NCBI GenBank assembly: GCA_963974055.1
Contig: CAXBCP010000036.1
Span: 1 to 45,049, forward strand
DNA: 45,049 nucleotides
Direction of reading: 5' to 3'
DNA from: CAXBCP01 sp963974055
GTDB lineage: Bacteria > Pseudomonadota > Alphaproteobacteria > MPNO01 > UBA830
The notes below the pieces were generated by a model. The model saw only the letters and a program-made list of their open reading frames with translations, searched no databases and was not told the DNA's origin. Shown here one piece after another: positions 1 to 6,514 of the stretch (its first letter is position 1; each line of letters starts with the position of its first letter). The position numbers were made by a program, and so were the translations under genes.

Positions 1-5
1 CACCC

Positions 6-560
6 ATGTACCTAGCCCGCCACGGACAGACGATGTTCAATGTCGTCTTCGGAGAAACAAAGCAGGATCCGGGGATCGAGGATCCGCCGCTGACCGATAC
101 GGGCTTCGCGCAGGCCGAGGAGCTGGCAGAGAAGTTCGACGAACTGCATGTCACCCGCATCATATCCAGCCCCTATACCCGCGCGCTGCAGACGGCGCGG
201 GCCGTCGCCAACCGGCTGGACGTGCCGGTGACGGTCGATGCCGACGTGCGCGAACGCACGGCCTATGTCTGCGATGTCGGCACGGTGACGGCAACCCTGG
301 CGGCCGACTGGCCGCACCTGGATTTCGCGCATCTGGAAGAGACCTGGTGGAACCGGGTAGAGGAGACCATCCCCGAATTCCATGCCCGCTGCGCCGGGTT
401 CCGCGCCCGCATGGCGGCAATCGAAGACTGGCAGCATGTCGCCGTGGTCACCCATTGGGGGTTTATCCGGTCGATGACCGGCCGGCGCGTCGGCAATGCG
501 GCGCTGGTGCGCTGCGATCCGAATGACGACCACCCGCCGCTGGATACGACCTGGCCGTGA
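6..560 (+). CDS. Histidine phosphatase family protein (possibly 5'-partial)
   Basis: A member of the phosphoglycerate mutase-like histidine phosphatase superfamily, which removes phosphate through a phospho-histidine intermediate. The catalytic RHG triad is at residues 5-7 (LARHGQT), a SPYTRALQTA segment supplies the second arginine, and the second histidine lies in VVTHWG near the C-terminus. At 184 aa it is normal for a minimal family member. The ATG at 6 leaves only four residues before the RHG motif and just five bases of sequence precede it, so the true start may lie outside the window. The substrate cannot be told from sequence. It is on the same strand as secB, 176 bp upstream, and is probably a separate transcript because a repeat-containing gap intervenes. 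Confidence 0.85.
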   Translation: MYLARHGQTMFNVVFGETKQDPGIEDPPLTDTGFAQAEELAEKFDELHVTRIISSPYTRALQTARAVANRLDVPVTVDADVRERTAYVCDVGTVTATLAADWPHLDFAHLEETWWNRVEETIPEFHARCAGFRARMAAIEDWQHVAVVTHWGFIRSMTGRRVGNAALVRCDPNDDHPPLDTTWP

Positions 561-603
561 CCGGCCCTGACCGGCCGCGCCCGTCTTTGCCGGCCGGCGG
601 TCC

Positions 604-636
604 CGGTATACGGGCGGTAAACGGGCGGTAAACCGG
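604..636. repeat. Three tandem 11-bp repeats upstream of secB
   Basis: Three consecutive 11-bp units read CGGTATACGGG, CGGTAAACGGG and CGGTAAACCGG, about 100 bp before the secB start. The 11-bp period is close to one helical turn, so a protein reading each unit would sit on one face of the DNA. The arrangement suggests an operator or iteron-like array, but no regulator is known for it here. Confidence 0.6.
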
Positions 637-736
637 CGGCTGTCCGGCACCCGGTCCGCGGCAAAACGATGCGCCCATATTGTTTCGCGCCGCCATCCGT
701 GATAGCCACGCACCCACAGACACACCGGAGTGAAAA

Positions 737-1240
737 ATGGCCGACAATCCCGAAAACGCGATGGAAAACGGCGCCAACGGCGCCGACGGCGACGGCGATC
801 AGGAGGCCGTGCCGTTCCTGATCGGCGCCCAGTACATCAAGGATTTTTCGTTCGAGAACCCGCGGGGGATCGAGACCCTGTCGGCGATCCAGAACAACCC
901 CGACGTCAATGTCGATGTCAGCACCAATGCCCGCGCCATCGGCGAAGAGGGCATGTATGAAGTGCTGCTGTTCATCCGCGCCGAAGCATCGGTCGACGAC
1001 AGCCCGGTCTTCATCGTCGAGCTGACCTATGGCGGCGTCGTGCAGGTCGCGGGCGTAGCCGAAGAGGAAGTAAAGCCGGTGGTCCTGATCGAAGGGCCGC
1101 GCCACCTGTTCCCGTTCGCCCGGTCGATCGTGTCGAATGCGGTGCGCGACGGCGGTTTCCCGCCGCTGCTGATCAACCCGATCGATTTCCAGGCGCTGTA
1201 TATCGAACAGCACGTGGATTCCGAAGGGTCCGATATCTAG
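737..1240 (+). CDS. secB: Protein-export chaperone SecB
   Basis: SecB is a tetrameric cytoplasmic chaperone that keeps preproteins unfolded and delivers them to SecA. The 167-aa product has the family core, including the PFLIGAQYIKDFSFENP segment near residue 30, an acidic and Gly/Asn-rich N-terminal extension (first ~25 residues), and the conserved LLFPFARSI-like region seen here as HLFPFARSIV. A GGAG ribosome-binding site sits 7 bp before the ATG. Together with dnaQ and coaE on the opposite strand it forms a gene group commonly found beside the origin in alphaproteobacteria. It converges with dnaQ across a hairpin-rich gap. Confidence 0.96.
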   Translation: MADNPENAMENGANGADGDGDQEAVPFLIGAQYIKDFSFENPRGIETLSAIQNNPDVNVDVSTNARAIGEEGMYEVLLFIRAEASVDDSPVFIVELTYGGVVQVAGVAEEEVKPVVLIEGPRHLFPFARSIVSNAVRDGGFPPLLINPIDFQALYIEQHVDSEGSDI

Positions 1241-1273
1241 AGGGCATTTCACCCCGCGATAACACGCCGACCG

Positions 1274-1340
1274 TCATCCCGGCGAAAGCCGGGACCTTCC
1301 CGCCCAGATACTTATAGAGATCCCGGCCTTCGCCGGGACG
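1274..1340. repeat. REP-like paired palindromes between convergent secB and dnaQ
   Basis: Two GC-rich hairpins, CCCGGC-GAAA-GCCGGG (1278-1293) and CCCGGC-CTTC-GCCGGG (1322-1337), are inverted copies of one another separated by 28 bp. The GTCATCCCGGC... sequence is of the dispersed intergenic palindrome type common in proteobacteria. In this position it could also end transcription of both convergent genes, although no U-tract follows. A related element lies at 35169-35247. Confidence 0.65.
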
Positions 1341-1343
1341 GCG

Positions 1344-2057
1344 CTATTCCTTCGCCGCCGCGTCGGCCAGCCACATGGGCTCTTTCAGGGTCGCGATAAA
1401 GGCGTCATGGGCCGCGATCTCTTCCGCCGTCGCGGCATGGGGGCGCGGCGGGCGGATTTCCGCGCTGGGCGCCGGGATCGCATTGTCCGCATCGTCGGAC
1501 TGCGACGACGCGCCGGCCTCCGCCGAGGCCAGGCTGAGCCCGGGCTGGCGGCCGCCGCGCAGTTCCAGATAGACCTCCGCCAGCAATTCGGCATCGAGCA
1601 GCGCACCGTGATAGGTGCGCGACGAGTTGTCGATATTGAAACGGCGGCACAGCGCATCGAGCGACGCGGGCGCGCCGGGAAACCGCCGCCGCGCCATCTG
1701 CACGGTGTCGACCGACTGGCTCATCGGCAGTTCGCGCCGTTTCAGGCGCCGCAGTTCGGCATTTATGAACCCCATGTCGAAACCGGCATTGTGGATCACC
1801 AGCGGATCGTCGCCGATGAAATCGAGGAACGCATCGGCGATTTCGGCGAAGACCGGGTGGCCGGACAGGAATTCCTCGCTCAGCCCGTGGACGGCGAAGG
1901 CGCCGGCCGGCATGTCGCGCTGCGGATTTACGTATTGGTGATAGGTCTTGCCGGTCGCGATGTGGTTGAACACCTCGACGCAGCCGATTTCAACCAGCCT
2001 GTCGCCGTGAACGGGATCAAGCCCGGTGGTTTCGGTATCGAGGACGATTTCGCGCAT
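1344..2057 (-). CDS. dnaQ: DNA polymerase III epsilon subunit (proofreading 3'-5' exonuclease)
   Basis: The proofreading subunit of the replicative polymerase. The 237-aa product has the DEDDh exonuclease signature: D7 and E9 in LDTETTGLDP, D94 in HNAGFDMGF, and H150/D155 in YHGALLDAELL. The C-terminal ~60 residues are low-complexity and then contain a short polymerase-binding-like tail. The start chosen is the ATG at 2057, which has GGAG upstream and places the exonuclease core at the N-terminus. Longer readings add about 55 non-homologous residues that are the C-terminal coding region of coaE in another frame. The gene overlaps the coaE 3' end by 41 bp and is the last gene of the leftward operon. 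Confidence 0.95.
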   Translation of the reverse strand: MREIVLDTETTGLDPVHGDRLVEIGCVEVFNHIATGKTYHQYVNPQRDMPAGAFAVHGLSEEFLSGHPVFAEIADAFLDFIGDDPLVIHNAGFDMGFINAELRRLKRRELPMSQSVDTVQMARRRFPGAPASLDALCRRFNIDNSSRTYHGALLDAELLAEVYLELRGGRQPGLSLASAEAGASSQSDDADNAIPAPSAEIRPPRPHAATAEEIAAHDAFIATLKEPMWLADAAAKE

Positions 2058-2706
2058 CTGGGCTCCGGCGGTTGACGGTTCGTTCGGCGAAGGCATCGGG
2101 CGGCCAATGCGTCGCGACCATGTTCCGGGAGAGTCTCGCAATTCGCGCCAGCCGGCGCAAGGTTTCCCGCTTGCCGCGCCCGCTGGGGACGACGAAATCG
2201 GCGCGCCGGCGCTTTTCCGCATCCGGCATCTGGCGGGCGAGAATGCCGTCGTACTTTTCGCGCGTCATGCCGGGCCGGGCCAGCACCCGCGCCGCCTGGA
2301 TGAACGCCGGCGCCGACACCACCGCCAGCACGTCGCAGCGGATATCGAGCCGGACCTCGAACAGAAGCGGGATATCGAGCACCACCAGCGGACAGCGCCG
2401 CGCCGCACAGCGTTTCAGAAAACCGTCCTGGCGCGCCCGCACCAGCGGATGCACGATGGATTCCAGCGTCTTCAGCGCCGCATCGTCGCCGAACACCCGC
2501 TTGCCGAGCGCATCGCGGTCCACCGCGCCGTCGACGACGACACCGGGAAACGCTTCGCCGATCGGCGCGACCGCCGCACCGCCCCGGCCGAGCACGACAT
2601 GCACCGAGGCATCGGAATCGTAGACCGGAATGCCCATGCGCCGGAACATCCCCGACGCGGTCGATTTCCCCATCCCGATGGACCCGCTGAGACCGATGAC
2701 GATCAT
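2017..2706 (-). CDS. coaE: Dephospho-CoA kinase
   Basis: Catalyses the last step of coenzyme A synthesis, phosphorylating the 3'-OH of the ribose of dephospho-CoA with ATP. The N-terminal P-loop GLSGSIGMGKST is at residues 5-16, followed by the YDSDASVH segment and PLLFE in the lid/CoA domain region. The ATG at 2706 puts the P-loop in its usual place and starts 7 bp after the aroE stop. The 229-aa product has an extra arginine-rich C-terminus that overlaps the dnaQ start by 41 bp. It is in one operon with aroE, maf and ppsR. Confidence 0.94.
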   Translation of the reverse strand: MIVIGLSGSIGMGKSTASGMFRRMGIPVYDSDASVHVVLGRGGAAVAPIGEAFPGVVVDGAVDRDALGKRVFGDDAALKTLESIVHPLVRARQDGFLKRCAARRCPLVVLDIPLLFEVRLDIRCDVLAVVSAPAFIQAARVLARPGMTREKYDGILARQMPDAEKRRRADFVVPSGRGKRETLRRLARIARLSRNMVATHWPPDAFAERTVNRRSPDARNRPRYRNHRA

Positions 2707-2713
2707 GCCTTGC

Positions 2714-3553
2714 TCACAACGCCGCCAGCACGTGGTCGCGGAGCGCCTGGTCGACGACCGGGTCGGTGCCGAACCATTCCCGGAACCCGGGCCGCGCCTG
2801 GTGCAGCAGCATGCCGAGCCCGTCGATGGCCGGATTGCCGCGGGCGCGGGCGGCGGCGAGCAGCGGGGTTTCCAGCGGCACGTAGACGATGTCGTAGACC
2901 ACGGCATCCGCCGGCAGTTTCGCAAGGTCGAGATCCAGCGCGGGCTGGCCTTCCATACCGAGCGAGGTGGTGTTCACGACAAGTACTGCGTCTTCCAGCG
3001 CATCGGCGCGGTGTTCCCACAGCACCGGGCGAACAGGATTACCGAATTCGTCGCGGATGGCGGCCGACCGTTCCGGCGTGCGGTTGGCGATGCGGATTTC
3101 CGGCGCACCGGCATCCTGGAGCCCGGCGACGATTGCGCGGGCTGCGCCACCGGCGCCGAGAATGACCGCCGGGCCGGTATCGGCCCGCCAGTCCGGGCGG
3201 GCTTCGCGCAGGGATTCGAGAAAGCCGAACGCATCCGTGTTCGCTCCGTAGAGAATGCCGTCGCGCACCATGATGGTGTTGACCGCTTTCATGCGCTGTG
3301 CCCAGCGGTCGACCTCGTCCATGGCCTTATAGGCTTCTTCCTTGTTCGGTACCGTGACGTTGAGGCCGCGGATGCCGAGCGCCGGCAGCATGCGGATGGC
3401 GTCCTTCGCCCGGTCGGGCGGAATGGCGAGCGGCACGTAGACGCCGTCGATGCCGTATTTTTTCAGCCAGTAATTGTGAATCCGCGGCGAGCGCGAATGT
3501 TTTATCGGCCAGCCGGCAACCCCGGCGACGATCGCCGCGCCCGTGAAATTCAT
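2714..3553 (-). CDS. aroE: Shikimate dehydrogenase (NADP+)
   Basis: Reduces 3-dehydroshikimate to shikimate in aromatic amino-acid synthesis. The 279-aa protein shows the substrate-binding HSRSPRIHN motif (residues 19-27), catalytic K71 in NVTVPNK, catalytic D107 in NTDAFG, and the NADP-binding glycine-rich GAGGAARA turn. Its ATG overlaps the maf stop by 4 bp (ATGA), which indicates translational coupling. Confidence 0.96.
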   Translation of the reverse strand: MNFTGAAIVAGVAGWPIKHSRSPRIHNYWLKKYGIDGVYVPLAIPPDRAKDAIRMLPALGIRGLNVTVPNKEEAYKAMDEVDRWAQRMKAVNTIMVRDGILYGANTDAFGFLESLREARPDWRADTGPAVILGAGGAARAIVAGLQDAGAPEIRIANRTPERSAAIRDEFGNPVRPVLWEHRADALEDAVLVVNTTSLGMEGQPALDLDLAKLPADAVVYDIVYVPLETPLLAAARARGNPAIDGLGMLLHQARPGFREWFGTDPVVDQALRDHVLAAL

Positions 3554-4194
3554 GTTTCCAGTACTCCGTTTGCCCGGAGATAATCGAGCAGCGCCAGCAT
3601 CGGCAGGCCGAGAATGGTGAAATGGCTGCCGTCGATCCGCGCGAAAAGCTGCGCGCCGAGGGATTCGATGCGGTAGCCACCCGGCCCGTTAAACGCATCG
3701 TCGCCGGCAGCATCAAGATAGGCGGCGAAGAATTCATCCGTCGCATCGGCGCGAATTTCAAGCCGGGCGCGATCCACCGCCTGCCATATCCGCACACCGC
3801 CGCGGACGATCACGGCATAGGAAATCAGATCGTGGCGTTTGCCGCGCAATGCCTGCAGCTGGGACATGGCATCGGCCCGGTCCACCGGTTTGTCGAAGGT
3901 CTCGCCGTCGCATTCCAGCACCTGGTCGGCGCCGAGCACCATAAGTTCCGGATGTTTTCGCGATACGTAAACCGCCTTGGCTTCGGCCAGGACTTCGGCA
4001 ATGCCTTCGCCGGACGCTCCCCCGCTGCGCAGGCTGAGCTTGATTTCATCCTCGTCGACCCGCGACGGCACGACGATATGGGGCACACCCGCGCCGTCGA
4101 GCAGACGTCGGCGGGTAATGCTCGCCGAGGCAAGCACGATGGATGCCAGCGGCGTTCCGATCAGACGCGGTTCGTCGGACGGGCCGTCGATCAT
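3550..4194 (-). CDS. maf: Maf family nucleoside triphosphate pyrophosphatase
   Basis: Maf proteins hydrolyse non-canonical or modified nucleoside triphosphates to monophosphates. The 214-aa product has the typical N-terminal ASIVLASASITRRRLL segment, the RVDEDEIK acidic loop, and the GADQVL motif holding the catalytic aspartate. An N-terminal extension of about 16 residues precedes the core. The start overlaps the ppsR stop by 4 bp (ATGA) and the stop overlaps the aroE start by 4 bp, so this is the middle of a tightly coupled operon. Which Maf subfamily substrate it prefers cannot be read confidently. Confidence 0.93.
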   Translation of the reverse strand: MIDGPSDEPRLIGTPLASIVLASASITRRRLLDGAGVPHIVVPSRVDEDEIKLSLRSGGASGEGIAEVLAEAKAVYVSRKHPELMVLGADQVLECDGETFDKPVDRADAMSQLQALRGKRHDLISYAVIVRGGVRIWQAVDRARLEIRADATDEFFAAYLDAAGDDAFNGPGGYRIESLGAQLFARIDGSHFTILGLPMLALLDYLRANGVLET

Positions 4195-5036
4195 GCGTCG
4201 TCGTCTCCGGCCGGATCGTTCTCTTCGTGGAACCGGGTATATATCTGGTAGATGGCGGCGGCCGTTTCCTCGATCGAGCGCCGGGTGACGTCGATCACCG
4301 GCCAGGCATTTTTCGAAAACACCTTTCGCGCTTCCGAGATTTCCGCCTTCACGGTGTCGATATCGACATAGTCGGTTTCCGGTTTCTGGTGCAGCATCAG
4401 CAACCGGTTGCGGCGAATCTGAACCAGGCGGTCCGCCGATGCGGTGAGACCGACAACGACCATGTCTTTGAGATCGAACAGATTTTCCGGCAACGGAATA
4501 CCTGGCACGAACGGCACGTTCGCGGTTTTCAGACCGTAGTGATTGGCCAGATAAATCGATGTCGGCGTCTTTGACGTGCGCGACACGCCGATGAGAACGA
4601 TATCGGCCTCTGTGACATTCTGGGTCGCCTGACCGTCGTCATGGGCCATGACGTAATGCAAAGCGTCGATCCTGTCGAAATATTCCGCGTTCAGCATATG
4701 CTGGCCGCCGGGCCGGTTGACGGTCTTCTGGTTGAAGTAGCGCGCAAACATGCTGATGACGGGATCGAGCACCGAAACGCAGGGCATCCCCAGGCGGGCG
4801 CATTCTTCCACCAGCGGCTTGCGGATACGGCTGCTGACCAGGGTAAAGATTACGGGGCCGGGATTTTCCTTTATGCCTTCGATCACCTGTTCCATCTGGG
4901 CGGTGGACCGCACCATCGGCCAGATATGTTCCTGGGCCTCGACCGCTTCGAACTGGGCGATACTGGCTTTCAGAACCCCCTGCGTGGTTTCCCCCGTGGA
5001 GTCGGAGATCAGATGAATATGAAAACTTTCAGTCAC
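4191..5036 (-). CDS. ppsR: PEP synthase / pyruvate phosphate dikinase regulatory protein (DUF299)
   Basis: A bifunctional ADP-dependent kinase / Pi-dependent pyrophosphorylase family that switches PEP synthase or PPDK off and on. The 281-aa product carries HLISDSTGET near the N-terminus and the P-loop-like GVSRTSKTPTSIYLA motif in the C-terminal half. The preferred start is a GTG at 5036 (VTESFHIHLISD), which matches the usual family N-terminus. An upstream ATG at 5114 would add 26 residues unlike the family. This is the homologue of the gene (RP001 in Rickettsia) that faces hemE across the origin in alphaproteobacteria. It leads the maf-aroE-coaE-dnaQ operon. Confidence 0.92.
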   Translation of the reverse strand: MTESFHIHLISDSTGETTQGVLKASIAQFEAVEAQEHIWPMVRSTAQMEQVIEGIKENPGPVIFTLVSSRIRKPLVEECARLGMPCVSVLDPVISMFARYFNQKTVNRPGGQHMLNAEYFDRIDALHYVMAHDDGQATQNVTEADIVLIGVSRTSKTPTSIYLANHYGLKTANVPFVPGIPLPENLFDLKDMVVVGLTASADRLVQIRRNRLLMLHQKPETDYVDIDTVKAEISEARKVFSKNAWPVIDVTRRSIEETAAAIYQIYTRFHEENDPAGDDDA

Positions 5037-5116
5037 GTTGCCGAACCCGCCTTGTTTTTTGTCCTGAACCCCGTCCAACCGATTCGCCCACAGGAAGGCC
5101 GATCGGCACACCATAA

Positions 5117-5171
5117 CGGGGATAACCGGGCCAATTCCAGTGCCGGGAAAAAACGATACCCGGTATCCCCG
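5117..5171. repeat. Inverted CGGGGATA(A)CCGGG copies in the origin region
   Basis: CGGGGATAACCGGG at 5117-5130 recurs in inverted orientation as CCCGGTATCCCCG at 5159-5171, and the right copy is part of a perfect odd palindrome GATACC-C-GGTATC (5155-5167). The GGGGATAA core is two mismatches from a reverse DnaA box, so these may be low-affinity initiator or regulator sites. Confidence 0.5.
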
Positions 5172-5210
5172 AATTGGTCAGAACGGTTACCCCGCGCCGA
5201 CAGGTTCTAT

Positions 5211-5236
5211 CATAACTGGGGACAAAATCAGTTATG
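5211..5236. repeat. Perfect 8-bp inverted repeat in the origin region
   Basis: CATAACTG (5211-5218) is mirrored by CAGTTATG (5229-5236) around a 10-bp spacer. The right arm overlaps the best forward DnaA-like box (TTATGCACG, 5232-5240), so a dimeric protein bound here would compete with or position DnaA. Confidence 0.6.
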
Positions 5237-5372
5237 CACGTAATTCAGGCTGTGATGATCCGCACTGCGACGAAGCAGCGTATAGAGGAAAGATCATTCA
5301 TACAGATCCGCCCATGAACGATTCACAGGTCGGAGAGTCGGTCCCGTTTCTGTGGACGGAAAAGCATCCCCG

Positions 5373-5430
5373 GGATTCACAGGCCCTACTAACTACTACT
5401 ACCTAATTGAAATTAGATAATAATAGATTC
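5373..5430. other. Candidate origin unwinding element: DnaA-like box, GC spacer, CTA repeats, AT-rich tract
   Basis: Reading rightward there is a GGATTCACA box (5373-5381), a GC spacer (GGCC), then CTACTAACTACTACTACC (5386-5403), then the AT-rich CTAATT-GA-AATTAG palindrome (5403-5416) and GATAATAATAG. On the lower strand the CTA repeats read 3'-GATGAT..GATGATGAT-5', the orientation and order of the DnaA-trio element described in Bacillus subtilis and other bacteria. The box is two mismatches from consensus. Confidence 0.6.
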
Positions 5431-5472
5431 GCCCTTCGTGTGGAGAACGGTTCGTGAGATATTCCTGACATC

Positions 5473-6504
5473 GTGAAAAGCTCAGACAAACCCCTCATCG
5501 CCGCCCTGAACGGCGAGCGGATCGGCCCGCCCCCGATCTGGCTGATGCGCCAGGCCGGGCGCTATCTGCCGGAATACCGCGCTTTGCGCGAAGTCGCCGG
5601 CGGTTTCCTGAACCTGTGCTACGACCCGGAAAAGGCGGCGGAGGTTACCCTGCAGCCGTTGCGGCGGTTCGGCTTCGACGCTGCGATCCTGTTTTCCGAC
5701 ATCCTGGTGATCCCCCATGCACTCGGACAGGAAGTTACATTCGAAGCGGGGGAAGGTCCCCGGCTGGATCCCGTGCGCGACGCCGACGGGCTTGGCAGGC
5801 TTGGCATGGACAACCTGCATGAAAGCCTTGCTCCGATCTATGAGACCGTGAAACGGGTTGCCGCCGACCTGCCCGACGGCGCGGCGCTGATCGGCTTTGC
5901 AGGGGCACCGTGGACGGTTGCCACCTACATGGTCGAGGGTAGCGGCAGCCGCGATTATCCGAACGCCAAGGCCTGGGCGCTGGGCAATCCCGATGGCTTT
6001 CAGGTTCTGGTCGATCTGCTGGTCGATGCGACGACGGAATATCTGATCCGCCAGGTCGAGGCCGGTGCCGAAGCGCTACAGATTTTCGATACCTGGGCAG
6101 GGGTGTTGCCGAAATACGCGTTCGACCGGTTTTGCGCCGCGCCTGTCCTGGAAATCGCGCGCCGGGTGAAAGCCGTGCATCCGCATATTCCGATAATCGC
6201 TTTTCCGCGCGGCGCATCGCTGTACCTGCCGAAGATGGCAGCTGCGCCGGAAATCGATGCGATCGGAATAGATTACGCCGTCGATCCGGTCTGGGCGGCG
6301 CGGGAAATTCAGCCCCATGCGGCGGTTCAGGGCAATTTCGATCCGATTCTGCTGCTTGCCGGCGGCGACGAACTCGAACGCCGCGCCAAAGAGATCGTCG
6401 AGGCACTGTCGAACGGCCCGCATATTTTCAATCTCGGGCACGGCATCCTGCAGCAGACGCCGCTGGAACATGTCGAACGCCTTGTCCGCGCAGTCCGGGG
6501 ATAG
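5473..6504 (+). CDS. hemE: Uroporphyrinogen decarboxylase
   Basis: Decarboxylates the four acetate side chains of uroporphyrinogen III to give coproporphyrinogen III in heme synthesis. The 343-aa protein has the signature PPIWLMRQAGRYLPEYR near residue 20, the AAILFSDILVIPHALG segment holding the catalytic aspartate, and GFAGAPWT. The start is a GTG at 5473; no strong Shine-Dalgarno is visible and the leader is the origin region itself. In Caulobacter the hemE promoter lies within the origin and shares its regulators. It is followed closely by hemH and hemJ. Confidence 0.95.
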   Translation: MKSSDKPLIAALNGERIGPPPIWLMRQAGRYLPEYRALREVAGGFLNLCYDPEKAAEVTLQPLRRFGFDAAILFSDILVIPHALGQEVTFEAGEGPRLDPVRDADGLGRLGMDNLHESLAPIYETVKRVAADLPDGAALIGFAGAPWTVATYMVEGSGSRDYPNAKAWALGNPDGFQVLVDLLVDATTEYLIRQVEAGAEALQIFDTWAGVLPKYAFDRFCAAPVLEIARRVKAVHPHIPIIAFPRGASLYLPKMAAAPEIDAIGIDYAVDPVWAAREIQPHAAVQGNFDPILLLAGGDELERRAKEIVEALSNGPHIFNLGHGILQQTPLEHVERLVRAVRG

Positions 6505-6514
6505 GACTGGAGGG

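Larger units (their letters stand above)
5037..5472. other. Probable chromosomal replication origin (oriC)
   Basis: A 436-bp non-coding gap between divergent ppsR and hemE, the position of the experimentally defined origin in Caulobacter and the predicted one in Rickettsia. It holds DnaA-box-like 9-mers: TTATGCACG at 5232-5240, TGTGGAGAA at 5439-5447 (reverse strand TTCTCCACA), both one mismatch from TTATNCACA, and weaker GGATTCACA (5373-5381) and CGATTCACA (5319-5327) copies. It also has an AT-rich stretch 5386-5430, several inverted repeats and five GANTC sites. Genes on both sides point outward. No protein-coding reading in it resembles a known family. Function is inferred from position and motifs, not proven. 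Confidence 0.8.

Noticed and set aside
5140..5406. An 88-codon open frame in the ppsR-hemE gap
   Set aside because: No ribosome site, no resemblance to a family, and it spans the DnaA-like boxes and repeats of the probable origin.
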